DNA of 64,000 nt, from contig NZ_PDCM01000001.1 in the NCBI RefSeq assembly GCF_008634025.1, forward strand, positions 3,070,501 through 3,134,500, in the 5' to 3' direction. Of the stretch, positions 42,083 to 51,340 are shown in pieces. The translations under genes and the position numbers were made by a program. Numbering within the stretch: position 1 is the first letter of the stretch; each line of letters begins with the position of its first letter. Source of the DNA: Streptomyces albofaciens JCM 4342. GTDB lineage: Bacteria > Actinomycetota > Actinomycetes > Streptomycetales > Streptomycetaceae. The notes under the pieces are model-generated. The model saw nothing but the letters and a program-made list of their open reading frames with translations. It had not been told where the DNA came from and did not search any database.

Positions 42083-44902
42083 ATGACCGAGGACATGTCC
42101 CCTGCTGAGCGCTACGCCGCCGCCAAGCTGCGGGCGGCGGAGCAGGCCACCGCACTCGCCCCTTTCCGTGAGATGTACGACTTCGCGCTGGACCCGTTCC
42201 AGATCGACGCGTGCAAGGCTCTGGAGGCCGGGAAGGGAGTGCTGGTCGCGGCCCCGACCGGATCCGGCAAGACGATCGTGGGCGAGTTCGCCGTCCACCT
42301 GGCCCTGGAGCAGGGCCGCAAATGCTTCTACACGACGCCCATCAAGGCGCTCTCCAACCAGAAGTACCAGGACCTGGTGCGGCGCCACGGCGCGGACCGG
42401 GTCGGTCTGCTGACCGGTGACAACAGCGTCAACTCCGAGGCGCCGGTGGTCGTGATGACCACCGAGGTGCTGCGGAACATGCTGTACGCGGGCTCCCAGT
42501 CGCTGGCCGGCCTCGGCTATGTGGTCATGGACGAGGTGCACTATCTCTCCGACCGCTTCCGGGGCGCCGTCTGGGAAGAGGTGATCATTCACCTGCCCGA
42601 GTCGGTCACGCTCGTCTCACTGTCCGCCACGGTCTCCAACGCCGAGGAGTTCGGTGCCTGGCTGGACACCGTCCGCGGCGACACGGAAGTGATCGTCTCC
42701 GAGCACCGCCCGGTGCCGCTGTGGCAGCACGTGCTCGCCGGACGCCGGATGTACGACCTCTTCGAGGAGCGCGAGGGCCAGGGGAAGGGCAAGGCCGGGC
42801 GCCGCGAGGTCAACCCGGACCTGGAGCGGCTGGCCCGGCTGGAGAACAGCCGCCCGACGTTCGGCCGCGACAAGCGCCGGGGCCGCAACCAGCGCGAGGC
42901 GGACCGCGAGCGCGAGCGGCGCCAGCGCAGCCGTATCTGGACCCCGGGCCGCGCCGAGGTGATCGACCGGCTGGACCAGGAGGGCCTGCTGCCGGCGATC
43001 ACGTTCATCTTCAGCCGGGCCGGGTGCGAGTCGGCCGTCCAGCAGTGCCTGTATTCGGGGCTGCGGCTCAACGACCAGGAGGGCCGGGCCAGGGTCCGCG
43101 CCATCGTGGAGGAGCGGACGGCCGGCATCCCCGACGAGGACCTGCATGTGCTGGGGTACTACGAGTGGCTGGAGGGGCTGGAGCGGGGCATCGCCGCGCA
43201 CCACGCCGGCATGCTGCCCACCTTCAAGGAGGTGGTGGAGGAACTCTTCCTGAAGGGGCTGGTCAAGGCCGTTTTCGCGACGGAGACGCTGGCGCTGGGC
43301 ATCAACATGCCCGCCCGTTCCGTGGTGCTGGAGAAGCTGGTCAAGTGGAACGGCGAGCAGCACGCCGACATCACCCCCGGCGAGTACACCCAGCTCACCG
43401 GCCGCGCCGGGCGCCGCGGCATCGACGTCGAGGGCCATGCGGTGGTGCTCTGGCAGCGCGGCATGGACCCGGGCGCCCTGGCGGGCCTCGCCGGCACGCG
43501 TACGTATCCGCTGCGCTCGTCCTTCAAGCCGTCGTACAACATGGCGGTCAACCTCGTCTCGCAGTTCGGGCGGCACCGTTCACGCGAGCTGCTGGAGATG
43601 TCGTTCGCGCAGTTCCAGGCGGACAAGTCGGTGGTCGGGATCTCCCGCCAGGTGCAGCGCAACGAGGAGGGTCTGGAGGGCTACAAGGAGTCCATGACCT
43701 GCCACCTCGGCGACTTCGAGGAGTATTCGCGGCTGCGCCGGCAGCTCAAGGACCGGGAGACGGAGCTGGCCAAGCAGGGCGCGGCGCAGCGCCGGGCGGC
43801 CGCCGCGGCCGCGCTGGAGAAGCTCCGGCCGGGCGACGTCATCCACGTCCCGACGGGCAAGTACGCGGGCCTGGCGCTGGTGCTGGACCCGGGCATGCCG
43901 TCCGGGCGGACCAACGGGCACCGCGGCTTCGACGCGCACGACGGCCCCCGGCCGCTGGTGCTGACCGCCGAGCGGCAGGTCAAGCGGCTGGCGTCGATCG
44001 ACTTCCCGGTGCCGGTGGCGCCGCTGGACCGGATGCGCATCCCCAGGACGTTCAACGCGCGCAGCCCGCAGTCGCGCCGCGACCTGGCGTCCGCGCTGCG
44101 CACGAAGGCCGGGCACATCGCGCCGGAGCGGCACCGCAAGCAGCGGTCGGCGGCGGCCGACGACCGCGAGATCGCCCGGCTGCGTACAGAGATCCGCGCG
44201 CATCCCTGCCACGGCTGCGACGAGCGCGAGGACCACGCCCGCTGGGCCGAGCGCTACCACCGGCTGCTGCGGGACACCCGGCAGCTGGAGCGCCGTATCG
44301 AAGGCCGTACGAACACCATCGCGCGCACCTTCGACCGCATCTGCGGCCTGCTGACCGAACTCGACTACCTGGAAGGCGATACGGTCACGGACGAGGGCCG
44401 GCGGCTGGCGCGGCTCTACGGCGAACTGGATCTGCTGGCCAGCGAATGCCTGCGCGCCGGTGTCTGGAACGGGCTGGGCCCCGCCGAACTGGCCGCCTGC
44501 GCCTCGGCGCTGGTGTACGAGTCGCGCCAGGCGGACGACGCGGTGGCGCCGAAGCTGCCGTCGGGCAAGGCGCGGGACGCGCTCAGCGAGATGGTGCGGA
44601 TCTGGGGCCGGCTGGACGCCCTGGAGGAGGACCACAAGATCAACCAGGCGGAGGGCGTCGGCCAGCGCGAGCCGGACCTCGGCTTCGCCTGGGCCGCGTA
44701 CCGCTGGGCCTCCGGCTTCGGCCTCGACGAGGTGCTGCGCGAGGCGGAGATGCCGGCCGGTGACTTCGTGCGCTGGTGCAAGCAGCTGATCGACATCCTC
44801 GGCCAGCTCGCCGCCGCCGCACCGCCGGACGTGGCGCGCAACGCACGCAAGGCCGTGGACGCGGTGCTGCGGGGCGTGGTGGCGTACTCGTCCGTGGGGT
44901 GA
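42083..44902 (+). CDS. helY: Superfamily 2 RNA/DNA helicase, HelY/Mtr4-like
   Basis: A 939-residue Ski2/Mtr4-type helicase. Motif I AAPTGSGKT (about 56-64), motif II MDEVHYLS, motif III LSATVSN and motif VI QLTGRAGRRG are all present. A basic, Arg-rich insertion (about 235-290) separates the two RecA folds. The C-terminal half has a KOW-like segment (RPGDVIHVPTGKYAGLALVL) and a DSHCT-type helical domain ending near the stop. Such proteins unwind structured RNA or DNA; the mycobacterial HelY is the nearest named homologue. The ATG at 42083 is set by the TAGGCT promoter 10 nt upstream, with almost no leader. The PafBC-type promoter suggests induction by DNA damage. Confidence 0.9.
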   Translation: MTEDMSPAERYAAAKLRAAEQATALAPFREMYDFALDPFQIDACKALEAGKGVLVAAPTGSGKTIVGEFAVHLALEQGRKCFYTTPIKALSNQKYQDLVRRHGADRVGLLTGDNSVNSEAPVVVMTTEVLRNMLYAGSQSLAGLGYVVMDEVHYLSDRFRGAVWEEVIIHLPESVTLVSLSATVSNAEEFGAWLDTVRGDTEVIVSEHRPVPLWQHVLAGRRMYDLFEEREGQGKGKAGRREVNPDLERLARLENSRPTFGRDKRRGRNQREADRERERRQRSRIWTPGRAEVIDRLDQEGLLPAITFIFSRAGCESAVQQCLYSGLRLNDQEGRARVRAIVEERTAGIPDEDLHVLGYYEWLEGLERGIAAHHAGMLPTFKEVVEELFLKGLVKAVFATETLALGINMPARSVVLEKLVKWNGEQHADITPGEYTQLTGRAGRRGIDVEGHAVVLWQRGMDPGALAGLAGTRTYPLRSSFKPSYNMAVNLVSQFGRHRSRELLEMSFAQFQADKSVVGISRQVQRNEEGLEGYKESMTCHLGDFEEYSRLRRQLKDRETELAKQGAAQRRAAAAAALEKLRPGDVIHVPTGKYAGLALVLDPGMPSGRTNGHRGFDAHDGPRPLVLTAERQVKRLASIDFPVPVAPLDRMRIPRTFNARSPQSRRDLASALRTKAGHIAPERHRKQRSAAADDREIARLRTEIRAHPCHGCDEREDHARWAERYHRLLRDTRQLERRIEGRTNTIARTFDRICGLLTELDYLEGDTVTDEGRRLARLYGELDLLASECLRAGVWNGLGPAELAACASALVYESRQADDAVAPKLPSGKARDALSEMVRIWGRLDALEEDHKINQAEGVGQREPDLGFAWAAYRWASGFGLDEVLREAEMPAGDFVRWCKQLIDILGQLAAAAPPDVARNARKAVDAVLRGVVAYSSVG

Positions 44903-44917
44903 GGTCCAGCGGGAAGC

Positions 44918-44952
44918 GGCGCACGCCCGGCCTCGCGGTCCGGGCGTGCGCC
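44918..44952. terminator. Terminator after helY
   Basis: GGCGCACGCCCGG (44918-44930) pairs with CCGGGCGTGCGCC (44940-44952), a perfect 13-bp stem between convergent genes. Confidence 0.85.
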
Positions 44953-45135
44953 GGTCTGCCCGCCGCTGCGGCCTGGCGTGCGACGGCCTGTCAGCCGCTG
45001 CGGGCCTGGTGTGCGCTGGCCTGGCCGTCAGTGTGATCCGGCCGCCCACGGGCTCGGCCTGTCGTTGCCGCGATACGAGCCCGTCACGTCCCGCCCGTTG
45101 CTGCGATCGGGCGCGCGTGATCCGGGCGCGCGTCG

Positions 45136-45171
45136 GCCTGCCCCTCAACCCAGGCCTGCCCCTCACTCCAG
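45136..45171. repeat. 18-bp tandem repeat at the methyltransferase 3' end
   Basis: GCCTGCCCCTCAACCCAG (45136-45153) is followed directly by GCCTGCCCCTCACTCCAG (45154-45171), 16 of 18 identical. The second copy contains the stop and last codons of the methyltransferase gene. Upstream, 44953-45135 holds only short degenerate GC-rich repeats and no gene. Confidence 0.7.
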
Positions 45172-46044
45172 CGGATTGACGGCCGTCCCCTTGAAGAACG
45201 TGTAGTGGAACGTGCCGCCCTCCTCCGCCGTACGCCGTAGATCGCGGATGCCCCGGTCCCACTCGGCCTTGGTCGTCAGTCCGGCGGCCAGCGCGTCGTC
45301 CCGTACGGACGCGATCATCGCGATGAACGTGTTGCGGGTGAACCCGTCGACCAGGCCGGGCCGGGTCGCGTCGGCGTAGACCGTGCGCGGCCGGACGGTG
45401 ACGTCCGCGTACCCGGCGGCGGCCAGCAGGGGCTGCACCTCCCGGCCGAGCAGCGCGTTGCCGCCGGCCGCCGCCTGCAACCGGACCTGGTGGCCGACGG
45501 CCGCGCGGGCGTGGGCGCTGTCCGGGTGGAAGAACGCCGACCCGTGGTCCCCTTCGATCACGGTGATGCTGCCGCCCGGCCGCAGCACGCGCCGCAGGCC
45601 CGCCAGCGCCCGCGCGGGGTCGGGCAGGTGCTCCAGGACGAAGCAGACGAAGAGGTGGTCGAAGGAGGCGTCGGGGTACGGCGGGTCGGTCAGGTCGGCC
45701 TGCTGCCAGTGCACCGTCGCCGCGTGCGGCCGGGCGGCCAGGCGTTCGCGGGCCCGGGCGAGCGAGGCGGCGGAGACATCGATCGCGGTGATGTGCGCCC
45801 CCGGGCTGGAGGCGGCCAGGTGCGCGGTCTGGGCGCCGACCCCGCACCCGGCCTCCAATACCCGGCTGCCCGCCGGGTACGCCGTACCCGCGTGCAGGAG
45901 CGCCGCCAGGGTCTCCGCCTGGTCGGTGAGCCGCCGGGTCTCTCGATCCGAATACCCGTGTACGTAACCGGGGTTGTGGGACGCGGTCCGGTGCCGGCTC
46001 TCGGGTGCGCCGGTCCCGTCGGTCGCTGTCGCTGCCGTTCTCAT
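45163..46044 (-). CDS. Class I SAM-dependent methyltransferase
   Basis: A 293-residue methyltransferase of the UbiE/Methyltransf_11 type. The SAM-binding motif I is VLEAGCGVGAQT (about 62-73), motif II HITAIDVSAASL, post-motif DHLFVCFVLEHLPDP and motif III LRPGGSITVIEGDHGS. It is preceded by YVHGYSDRETRRLTDQAETL, which is typical of small-molecule methyltransferases. The last third (GTFHYTFFKGTAVNP) matches a subgroup of unknown substrate. It starts at 46044, only 28 bp from the divergent MocR gene, so both promoters overlap the opposing 5' ends. Co-regulation by the MocR protein is likely. Its stop falls in a tandem repeat. Confidence 0.85.
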   Translation of the reverse strand: MRTAATATDGTGAPESRHRTASHNPGYVHGYSDRETRRLTDQAETLAALLHAGTAYPAGSRVLEAGCGVGAQTAHLAASSPGAHITAIDVSAASLARARERLAARPHAATVHWQQADLTDPPYPDASFDHLFVCFVLEHLPDPARALAGLRRVLRPGGSITVIEGDHGSAFFHPDSAHARAAVGHQVRLQAAAGGNALLGREVQPLLAAAGYADVTVRPRTVYADATRPGLVDGFTRNTFIAMIASVRDDALAAGLTTKAEWDRGIRDLRRTAEEGGTFHYTFFKGTAVNPLE

Positions 46045-46072
46045 GCCGTCACTCTGGCCGCACAATGGTCCG

Positions 46073-47560
46073 GTGCCCAGGTCCAAAGACGTACCGTCCG
46101 ACCGGTCCATACCGTCCGGTTCCGACTTCCTCCAGCTCAACGCGGCCGACGCGCCCGCGGGCGGGCTGTCCGAGTGGCTGGCGCGGCGGCTGCGGCTGGC
46201 GATCGCCGACGGCCGTCTCGCGGTCGGCGACCGGCTGCCCGCCACCCGTACGCTGGCCGAGGAACTGCGGGTCTCCCGCGGCGTGGTCACCGAGGCGTAC
46301 CAGCGGCTGATCGAGGACGGGCACGCGGCCGGGCGGGGCCGCGCGGGGACGGTCGTCGTCGCCGCGCCCGTCATGGCACCGGCCGCCGCTCCCGCCCGTA
46401 CGCGGACGGCCGCCACGCCGCCGCCCGGCGCGGTGTTCCCCGCCGAGCCCGGCGCGGACGTCTTCGACATGGTGCGGGCGGCACCGGCCCGTATCGACCT
46501 CAGCCCCGGCACGCCCGACCTGGCCTCCTTCCCCCGTTCGGCGTGGCTGCGCGCGGAGCGCCGGGTGCTCGGCACGCTCGCCGCCACCGGTCTCGGGTAC
46601 GGGGACCCGCGCGGCACGCCGGAGTTGCGGCGGGCCGTCGCCAAGTGGCTGGCCCGCAACCGCGGTATCGCCGCCGGCCCGGACGAGGTGCTGATCGTCA
46701 ACGGCACCGCGCAGACGCTCGGCCTGCTCGTCCGGGTCCTGGGCGACCGGGGCGTTTCCGCGGTGGCGGTGGAGGATCCCGGATCGCTCGGGACCCGCCA
46801 GCACCTCCGGTACTGGGGGATGCGCACGCCGCCGGTCCCGGTCGACGCGGACGGCATCCGCGTCACCGGGCTGCGGGACTGCGGCGCGCCCGCCGTCATG
46901 GTCACACCGGCGCACCAGTTCCCGACCGGGGTGGTGCTCGGCGGCGGACGGCGCCGGGAGCTGATGCGCTGGGCCACCGGCACGGGTGGACTGATCATCG
47001 AGGACGACTACGACGCGGAGCACCGCTACGACCGGCCGCCGGTGCCCGCCCTGCGCGCGATGCTGCCCGAGCACGTCTGCTACGCCGGAAGCGTCTCGAA
47101 GCTGCTGGCGCCGACGCTGCGGACCGGGTGGGTCGTGGCACCGCCGGAGCTGCACGGGGCGCTGGTCGACGCCAAGCGGTTCACCGACCTGGGCAGTGCC
47201 GCGCTGCCGCAGCTGGTGCTCGCGGACCTGATGGAGACGGGCGAGCTGGAGCGGCGGCTGCGGCAGCTGCGCCGCCGCCACCGGGCGCGTCGCGACGCGA
47301 TGATCCGGGCGGTCGACACGCACCTTCCGAACGCCACCGTCCAGGGAGCCGCGGCGGGCCTGCACCTGACGGTCACCTTCGACGCGGGCTTCGCCGACAC
47401 GGAGCTGGCGGCCGCGGCGCTCGCCCGCGGCGTCAAAACCCACCCGCTGTCGTGGCACCGGCAGCGCCGCGGGCGGCCGGGGCTGGTGCTGGGCTACGCG
47501 GCCAGCACGGTGACCGGGATCGAGGAAGGGGTGGCGGTCATCGGGAAGGTGCTGGCATAG
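46073..47560 (+). CDS. MocR-type regulator (GntR HTH plus aminotransferase fold)
   Basis: A 495-residue regulator. The N-terminal GntR-type winged helix (about 22-90) has GLSEWLARRLRLAIADGRLA, LPATRTLAEELRVSRGVVTEAYQ. A disordered linker (about 95-125) leads to a fold-type I aminotransferase domain (about 135-495). The PLP Lys is K343 in YAGSVSKLLAPTLRTGW, and the pyrimidine-ring Asp is in IIEDDYDAEHRYD. MocR proteins bind PLP and activate or repress, often the divergent gene. Here the neighbour is a methyltransferase, not pyridoxal synthase, so PdxR function is not implied. The GTG at 46073 has no ribosome site and the 28-bp spacer leaves almost no leader. Confidence 0.9.
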   Translation: MPRSKDVPSDRSIPSGSDFLQLNAADAPAGGLSEWLARRLRLAIADGRLAVGDRLPATRTLAEELRVSRGVVTEAYQRLIEDGHAAGRGRAGTVVVAAPVMAPAAAPARTRTAATPPPGAVFPAEPGADVFDMVRAAPARIDLSPGTPDLASFPRSAWLRAERRVLGTLAATGLGYGDPRGTPELRRAVAKWLARNRGIAAGPDEVLIVNGTAQTLGLLVRVLGDRGVSAVAVEDPGSLGTRQHLRYWGMRTPPVPVDADGIRVTGLRDCGAPAVMVTPAHQFPTGVVLGGGRRRELMRWATGTGGLIIEDDYDAEHRYDRPPVPALRAMLPEHVCYAGSVSKLLAPTLRTGWVVAPPELHGALVDAKRFTDLGSAALPQLVLADLMETGELERRLRQLRRRHRARRDAMIRAVDTHLPNATVQGAAAGLHLTVTFDAGFADTELAAAALARGVKTHPLSWHRQRRGRPGLVLGYAASTVTGIEEGVAVIGKVLA

Positions 47561-47970
47561 GGCGGCGGTCTGCCGGGGAGCGGCCGGTACGCCGGTGGCA
47601 CACGGCAAGGGGCGGCGGGCCGGTGCGCCGCGTCCGTACGGCGTGTCGCGCGCCGCGCGTGCGCCAGTCCGACACGCCGTGCGCGCCCTCGGCCGCGTAG
47701 TCCTGAGATGCGGGGGCGGCGACCGGGCCACCGGCGCTTTTCCGCCAGGCCCCACGGAGGCCGCGCGCACCCGCCGCGCGGGCCCGTTCCGGCCTGGCAA
47801 TGCGAGGCGGTGCGGACCGGGGGCCACGGCTTCACGAGGAGACGCGCCATCGGGCCCTCACCCGAACGTTCCCGGCCACCCGAAGACCGGTCGCGTCATC
47901 CCGTCGGACGCCAACTCCCCAGCGGCAGCACGTAGTTCGGGTACCCGCAGGGTCCATGTCCGAACCTCGT
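47561..47970. other. 410-bp gap without a gene
   Basis: ACGGCGTGTCG (47638-47648) and CGACACGCCGT (47670-47680) form a perfect 11-bp inverted repeat that may terminate the MocR transcript. The rest is GC-rich sequence with open frames of Arg/Pro-rich composition in several phases, none with similarity I can name. No tRNA was found. Confidence 0.5.
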
Positions 47971-48000
47971 GAGGGCGCCCGGTGACGGCGGGCGCCCTTC
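47971..48000. terminator. Terminator for the siderophore-interacting gene
   Basis: AGGGCGCCCG (47972-47981) pairs with CGGGCGCCCT (47989-47998) beyond the stop of the minus-strand gene. Confidence 0.75.
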
Positions 48001-48034
48001 AGGAGCAGCGTGCGGGGGAGGGGTCCGGGACGGG

Positions 48035-48892
48035 TCAGGAGGCGGTGGGGGCAGCCTTCTCCTGTTCGGCCTCGATCTGCTCGTTCCACACCTTCTTGGA
48101 CGCCTGCCAGCCGTCCTCGTCGTGGCCGCGGCGCCAGTAGCCGGAGATGGACAGGTCCTCGCGCGGAATACCGCGCTCGACGCGCAGCAGCTTGCGCAGC
48201 TCCTTCACGAAGCCCGCCTCGCCGTGCACGAACGCCTGCAGCCGCCCCTCGGGGAAGTCCAGCGCGCGGACGGCTTCGACCAGCAGCCCGCCCACCGGCG
48301 TGTCGCCGCGGTGCAGCCAGGTGATCTCGGCACCCGCCGGGGCTTCCAGCTTCTGCTCCTCCTCGGGGCCCGCGACCTCGATGAACGCCCGTACGGGCAC
48401 GTCCTCCGGCATCCGGGCCAGGGAGGCGGCGATGGCCGGCAGGGCGCTCTCGTCACCGGCGAGCAGGTGCCAGTCGGCCGCGGCGTCGGGGGCGTACGCG
48501 CCGCCGGGGCCCAGGAAGAGCGCCTCGTCGCCCGGGCGCGCCCGCATGGCCCACGGCCCGGCGAGGCCCGTGTCGCCGTGCACCACGAAGTCGACCGCCA
48601 TCTCCCGCGCGTCCGGGTCCCAGCTGCGCACCGTGTACGTGCGGGTCTTCGGCCACTGGTCGCGGGGGAAGGCGGCGCGGATCTCCGCGATGTCCAGCGG
48701 CTTCGGGTAGTCCACGCCGGGGATCGGGAAGACCAGCTTGATGTAATGGTCGGTGTACTCGCCCGCCGAGAACTCCGCCAGGCCGTCACCGCCCAGCACC
48801 ACCCGCACCATGTGCGGCGTGAGCTGTTCGGTGCGCAGTACCTGCGCGGAAATGAGCTTGGGCTTCTTGCGGGCCGGACGCTCTGCTGCCAC
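48035..48892 (-). CDS. Siderophore-interacting FAD-dependent reductase
   Basis: A 285-residue flavoprotein of the SIP (ViuB-like) family that reduces ferric siderophores in the cytosol to free the iron. The FAD-binding barrel includes RTYTVRSWDPDAREMAVDFVV and the phosphate loop GPGGAY; the NAD(P)H domain contains WHLLAGDESALPAIA and SGYWRRGHDEDGW. The start at GTG 48892 is preferred because AGGGGAG lies 5 nt upstream; a GTG at 48910 has no ribosome site. A 19-bp iron box lies 25 nt upstream of the chosen start, so it should be repressed by an IdeR/DmdR1-type regulator when iron is ample. Confidence 0.92.
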   Translation of the reverse strand: MAAERPARKKPKLISAQVLRTEQLTPHMVRVVLGGDGLAEFSAGEYTDHYIKLVFPIPGVDYPKPLDIAEIRAAFPRDQWPKTRTYTVRSWDPDAREMAVDFVVHGDTGLAGPWAMRARPGDEALFLGPGGAYAPDAAADWHLLAGDESALPAIAASLARMPEDVPVRAFIEVAGPEEEQKLEAPAGAEITWLHRGDTPVGGLLVEAVRALDFPEGRLQAFVHGEAGFVKELRKLLRVERGIPREDLSISGYWRRGHDEDGWQASKKVWNEQIEAEQEKAAPTAS

Positions 48893-48916
48893 GACGATCT
48901 CCCCTGCCACGGTTTG

Positions 48917-48935
48917 TTAGGTATACCTAACCTAA
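48917..48935. promoter_or_regulatory. Iron box (DmdR1/IdeR operator)
   Basis: TTAGGTATACCTAACCTAA, or TTAGGTTAGGTATACCTAA on the gene's strand, matches the consensus TTAGGTTAGGCTAACCTAA at 16 of 19 positions. It lies between the SIP gene and the exonuclease gene, next to the SIP start. Confidence 0.88.
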
Positions 48936-48961
48936 CAGTTCGTCGGGCGTGCCGTCGCTCC

Positions 48962-49900
48962 CTATTGGTCCGCCGGACGCAGCGTCGCGAGCAGCCGCTG
49001 AAGGGAGCCGCCCAGCCCCCACCGCTCCGCGAGCGCCTCCAGCCGTTCCGGATCGGCCGGCTCGCCGGGCAGCGCGGCGTCGAAGTCCGGCACCGGCACG
49101 TCGGCGGCGACCCGTACGACCTTCGGTGCCACCTGCAGGTACGGGCGGGCCTCGGCCAGCCGCTTGCGCTGCGACGGGGTGAGCTTGGACGCCGGGTCGT
49201 CCACCGCGGCCATGATCCCGGCGAGGTCGCCGTACGCCGCCAGCAGCTTGGCGGCGGTCTTCTCGCCGATGCCCGGCACGCCCGGCAGGCCGTCGCTGGG
49301 GTCGCCGCGCAGCAGCGCGAGGTCCGCGTAGCCGCGCCCGTCCACGCCGTACTTCTCGCGCAGCAGCGCCTCGTCCGTCGTCTGGAGCGTGCCGACGCCC
49401 TTGAGCGGATACAGGACGCGGACCCCGCGGCGGTCGTCGGCCAGCTGGAACAGGTCCCGGTCGCCGGTGACGATGTCCACCGGCCCGGCGGCGCGGGCGG
49501 TGAGGGTGCCGATGACGTCGTCCGCCTCGTACCCCGCGGCACCGACCCGGGCGATGCCGATCGCGTCGAGCACCTCCTCGATCACCGGGACCTGCGGGGA
49601 CAGGGTGTCCGGGACCTCCTCCGCGTCCGGTTCGAGGGAGTCGGCCGGGGTCTCCTCGGCGACCCGGTGTGCCTTGTACGAGGGGATGAGGTCGACCCGC
49701 CACTGCGGACGCCAGTCGAAGTCCATGCAGGCCACCAGGTCGTCCGGCTGGTGGTCCTGGACGAGCCGGGCGATGAAGTCCAGCAGCCCGCGCACCGCGT
49801 TGACCGGGGTGCCGTCCGGGGCCCGGACCGATTCCGGCACGCCGAAGTAGGCCCGGAAATAGAGCGAGGCGGTGTCGAGGAGCATCAGGCGTCGAGTCAC
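48962..49900 (-). CDS. 5'-3' exonuclease (FEN-like)
   Basis: A 312-residue structure-specific nuclease equivalent to the N-terminal domain of DNA polymerase I, on its own. Metal-binding acids are seen in MLLDTASLYFRAYFG, CMDFDWRPQWR, YEADDVIGTL and VTGDRDLFQL. The helix-hairpin-helix GVPGIGEKTAAKLLA follows near residue 195. It can remove RNA primers or flap ends during repair. GTG 49900 is chosen to give the conserved VTRRLMLLDTAS; GTG 49918 is also in frame and neither has a good ribosome site. It lies upstream of the SIP gene on the same strand but with the iron box between them. Confidence 0.88.
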   Translation of the reverse strand: MTRRLMLLDTASLYFRAYFGVPESVRAPDGTPVNAVRGLLDFIARLVQDHQPDDLVACMDFDWRPQWRVDLIPSYKAHRVAEETPADSLEPDAEEVPDTLSPQVPVIEEVLDAIGIARVGAAGYEADDVIGTLTARAAGPVDIVTGDRDLFQLADDRRGVRVLYPLKGVGTLQTTDEALLREKYGVDGRGYADLALLRGDPSDGLPGVPGIGEKTAAKLLAAYGDLAGIMAAVDDPASKLTPSQRKRLAEARPYLQVAPKVVRVAADVPVPDFDAALPGEPADPERLEALAERWGLGGSLQRLLATLRPADQ

Positions 49901-50032
49901 ACCCCGATGATGCCGCACCCCCGGTGACGTGCGCGGCTGATGCCCGGGGGCCGGGCGGGGCGCCGGATGTGAACTGAGTCACTTTTGTGTTTGTCATTTC
50001 CGGAAGGGGGCAGGCGCGCGGCCGGAGCGGAG

Positions 50033-50116
50033 CCGGTGGGAATTCAACTTTTCCACCGGTTAAGGCGGGCCCGACCCGTTCCGCGCCACGACCTGTCCAC
50101 GGGGGAGACGGGTCGT
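50033..50116. promoter_or_regulatory. Dyads upstream of the glycine-betaine importer
   Basis: CCGGTGG (50033-50039) and CCACCGG (50053-50059) form an inverted repeat around an AT-rich centre. ACGACCTGTC (50088-50097) and GACGGGTCGT (50107-50116) form another with one mismatch, ending 24 nt before the start codon. Either could be an operator or leader hairpin for osmotic control. Confidence 0.4.
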
Positions 50117-50140
50117 ACTCAGTCAATTCGAGAGGTGTAT

Positions 50141-51340
50141 GTGGCCAGGCTGCAAGCCGAGCACGTGTACAAAGTGTTCGGGAGACGACCCGAGGACGCG
50201 GTACGACGGCTCGAAGACGGAGCGAGCCGCGACGAATTGCGGGCCGACGGTACGACCGCCGCGGTGATCGACGCGTCCTTCTCCGTGGACGAGGGCCAGA
50301 TCTTCGTCGTCATGGGTCTGTCCGGATCCGGCAAGTCCACACTCCTGCGGACCCTCAACGGGCTGCTGGAGCCGACCGCCGGAAGCGTGCGGTTCGACGG
50401 CCAGGACCTGACCTCGCTCAGCGACAGGGAACTGCGCAAGGTCCGCTCCGAGAAGATCTCCATGGTCTTCCAGCACTTCGCGCTCTTCCCGCACCGCAGC
50501 GTGCTGGAGAACGCCGCGTACGGGCTGGAGGTGCAGGGTGTACCGCGCGCCGAACGCGAGAAGCGCGCCACGGAGGCGCTGCACCTGGCGGGCCTCAAGG
50601 GCTGGGAGAAGTCCTGGCCCGACGAGCTGTCCGGCGGCATGCAGCAGCGGGTCGGCCTGGCCCGCGCGCTGGCCACCGACGCCGACCTGCTGCTGATGGA
50701 CGAGTCCTTCAGCGCGCTGGACCCGCTGATCCGCCGCGACATGCAGGACCAGCTCCTGGAGCTCCAGAAGACGCTCAAGAAGACCATCGTCTTCATCACC
50801 CACGACCTGAACGAGGCCATGCGCCTCGGCGACCGGATCGCCGTCATGCGCGACGGCCGCATCGTGCAGATCGGCAGCGCCGAGGACATCCTGCTGACCC
50901 CGGCCAACGACTACGTCGCGTCCTTCATCCAGGACGTCGACCGCTCCCGGGTGCTCACCGCGGGCGCCATCATGGTCGACGCGGACGAGGTGCTGGGCGG
51001 CACGGCACCGGACGGCACGGAACTGCGCACGGCCGCGGACCTGCTGGCCGCCGCGCCCGCCACGGTCCACCGGGACACGCCGGTCGCGGAGCTGTTCGGG
51101 CCGTGCTCGACCGGGTCCGTGCCGGTCGCGGTGACCGGCGCGGACGGCGAACTGGTCGGCGCGGTGCCCGCGCAGCGGCTGCTGTCCGTGCTCGGCGACG
51201 GCGGGCAGCCCGCCGAGGAGCGGACGGTGACGCCGGCTCCGGCGGAAACGGCCGTCCGGGACTCCGGCGGTGCGGCCGGGGACGCGGCCCACGGCGAAGC
51301 GTGCGGCGAGCCCGAGGGCAAGGTGACCGCCGGTGCCTAG
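50141..51340 (+). CDS. Glycine betaine/proline ABC importer, ATPase subunit
   Basis: A 399-residue ATP-binding subunit of an osmoprotectant importer (ProV/OpuAA type). Walker A GLSGSGKS is at residues 59-66, signature LSGGMQQRVGLARAL and Walker B LLLMDESFSALDPL follow. The QDVDRSRVL segment begins the C-terminal regulatory part (about 265-399), a degenerate CBS-like region that in this family can sense ionic strength, followed by a disordered Ala/Gly/Glu tail. GTG 50141 has GAGAGGTG just upstream. The stop overlaps the GTG of the permease gene by 8 nt, so translation is coupled. Confidence 0.93.
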   Translation: MARLQAEHVYKVFGRRPEDAVRRLEDGASRDELRADGTTAAVIDASFSVDEGQIFVVMGLSGSGKSTLLRTLNGLLEPTAGSVRFDGQDLTSLSDRELRKVRSEKISMVFQHFALFPHRSVLENAAYGLEVQGVPRAEREKRATEALHLAGLKGWEKSWPDELSGGMQQRVGLARALATDADLLLMDESFSALDPLIRRDMQDQLLELQKTLKKTIVFITHDLNEAMRLGDRIAVMRDGRIVQIGSAEDILLTPANDYVASFIQDVDRSRVLTAGAIMVDADEVLGGTAPDGTELRTAADLLAAAPATVHRDTPVAELFGPCSTGSVPVAVTGADGELVGAVPAQRLLSVLGDGGQPAEERTVTPAPAETAVRDSGGAAGDAAHGEACGEPEGKVTAGA

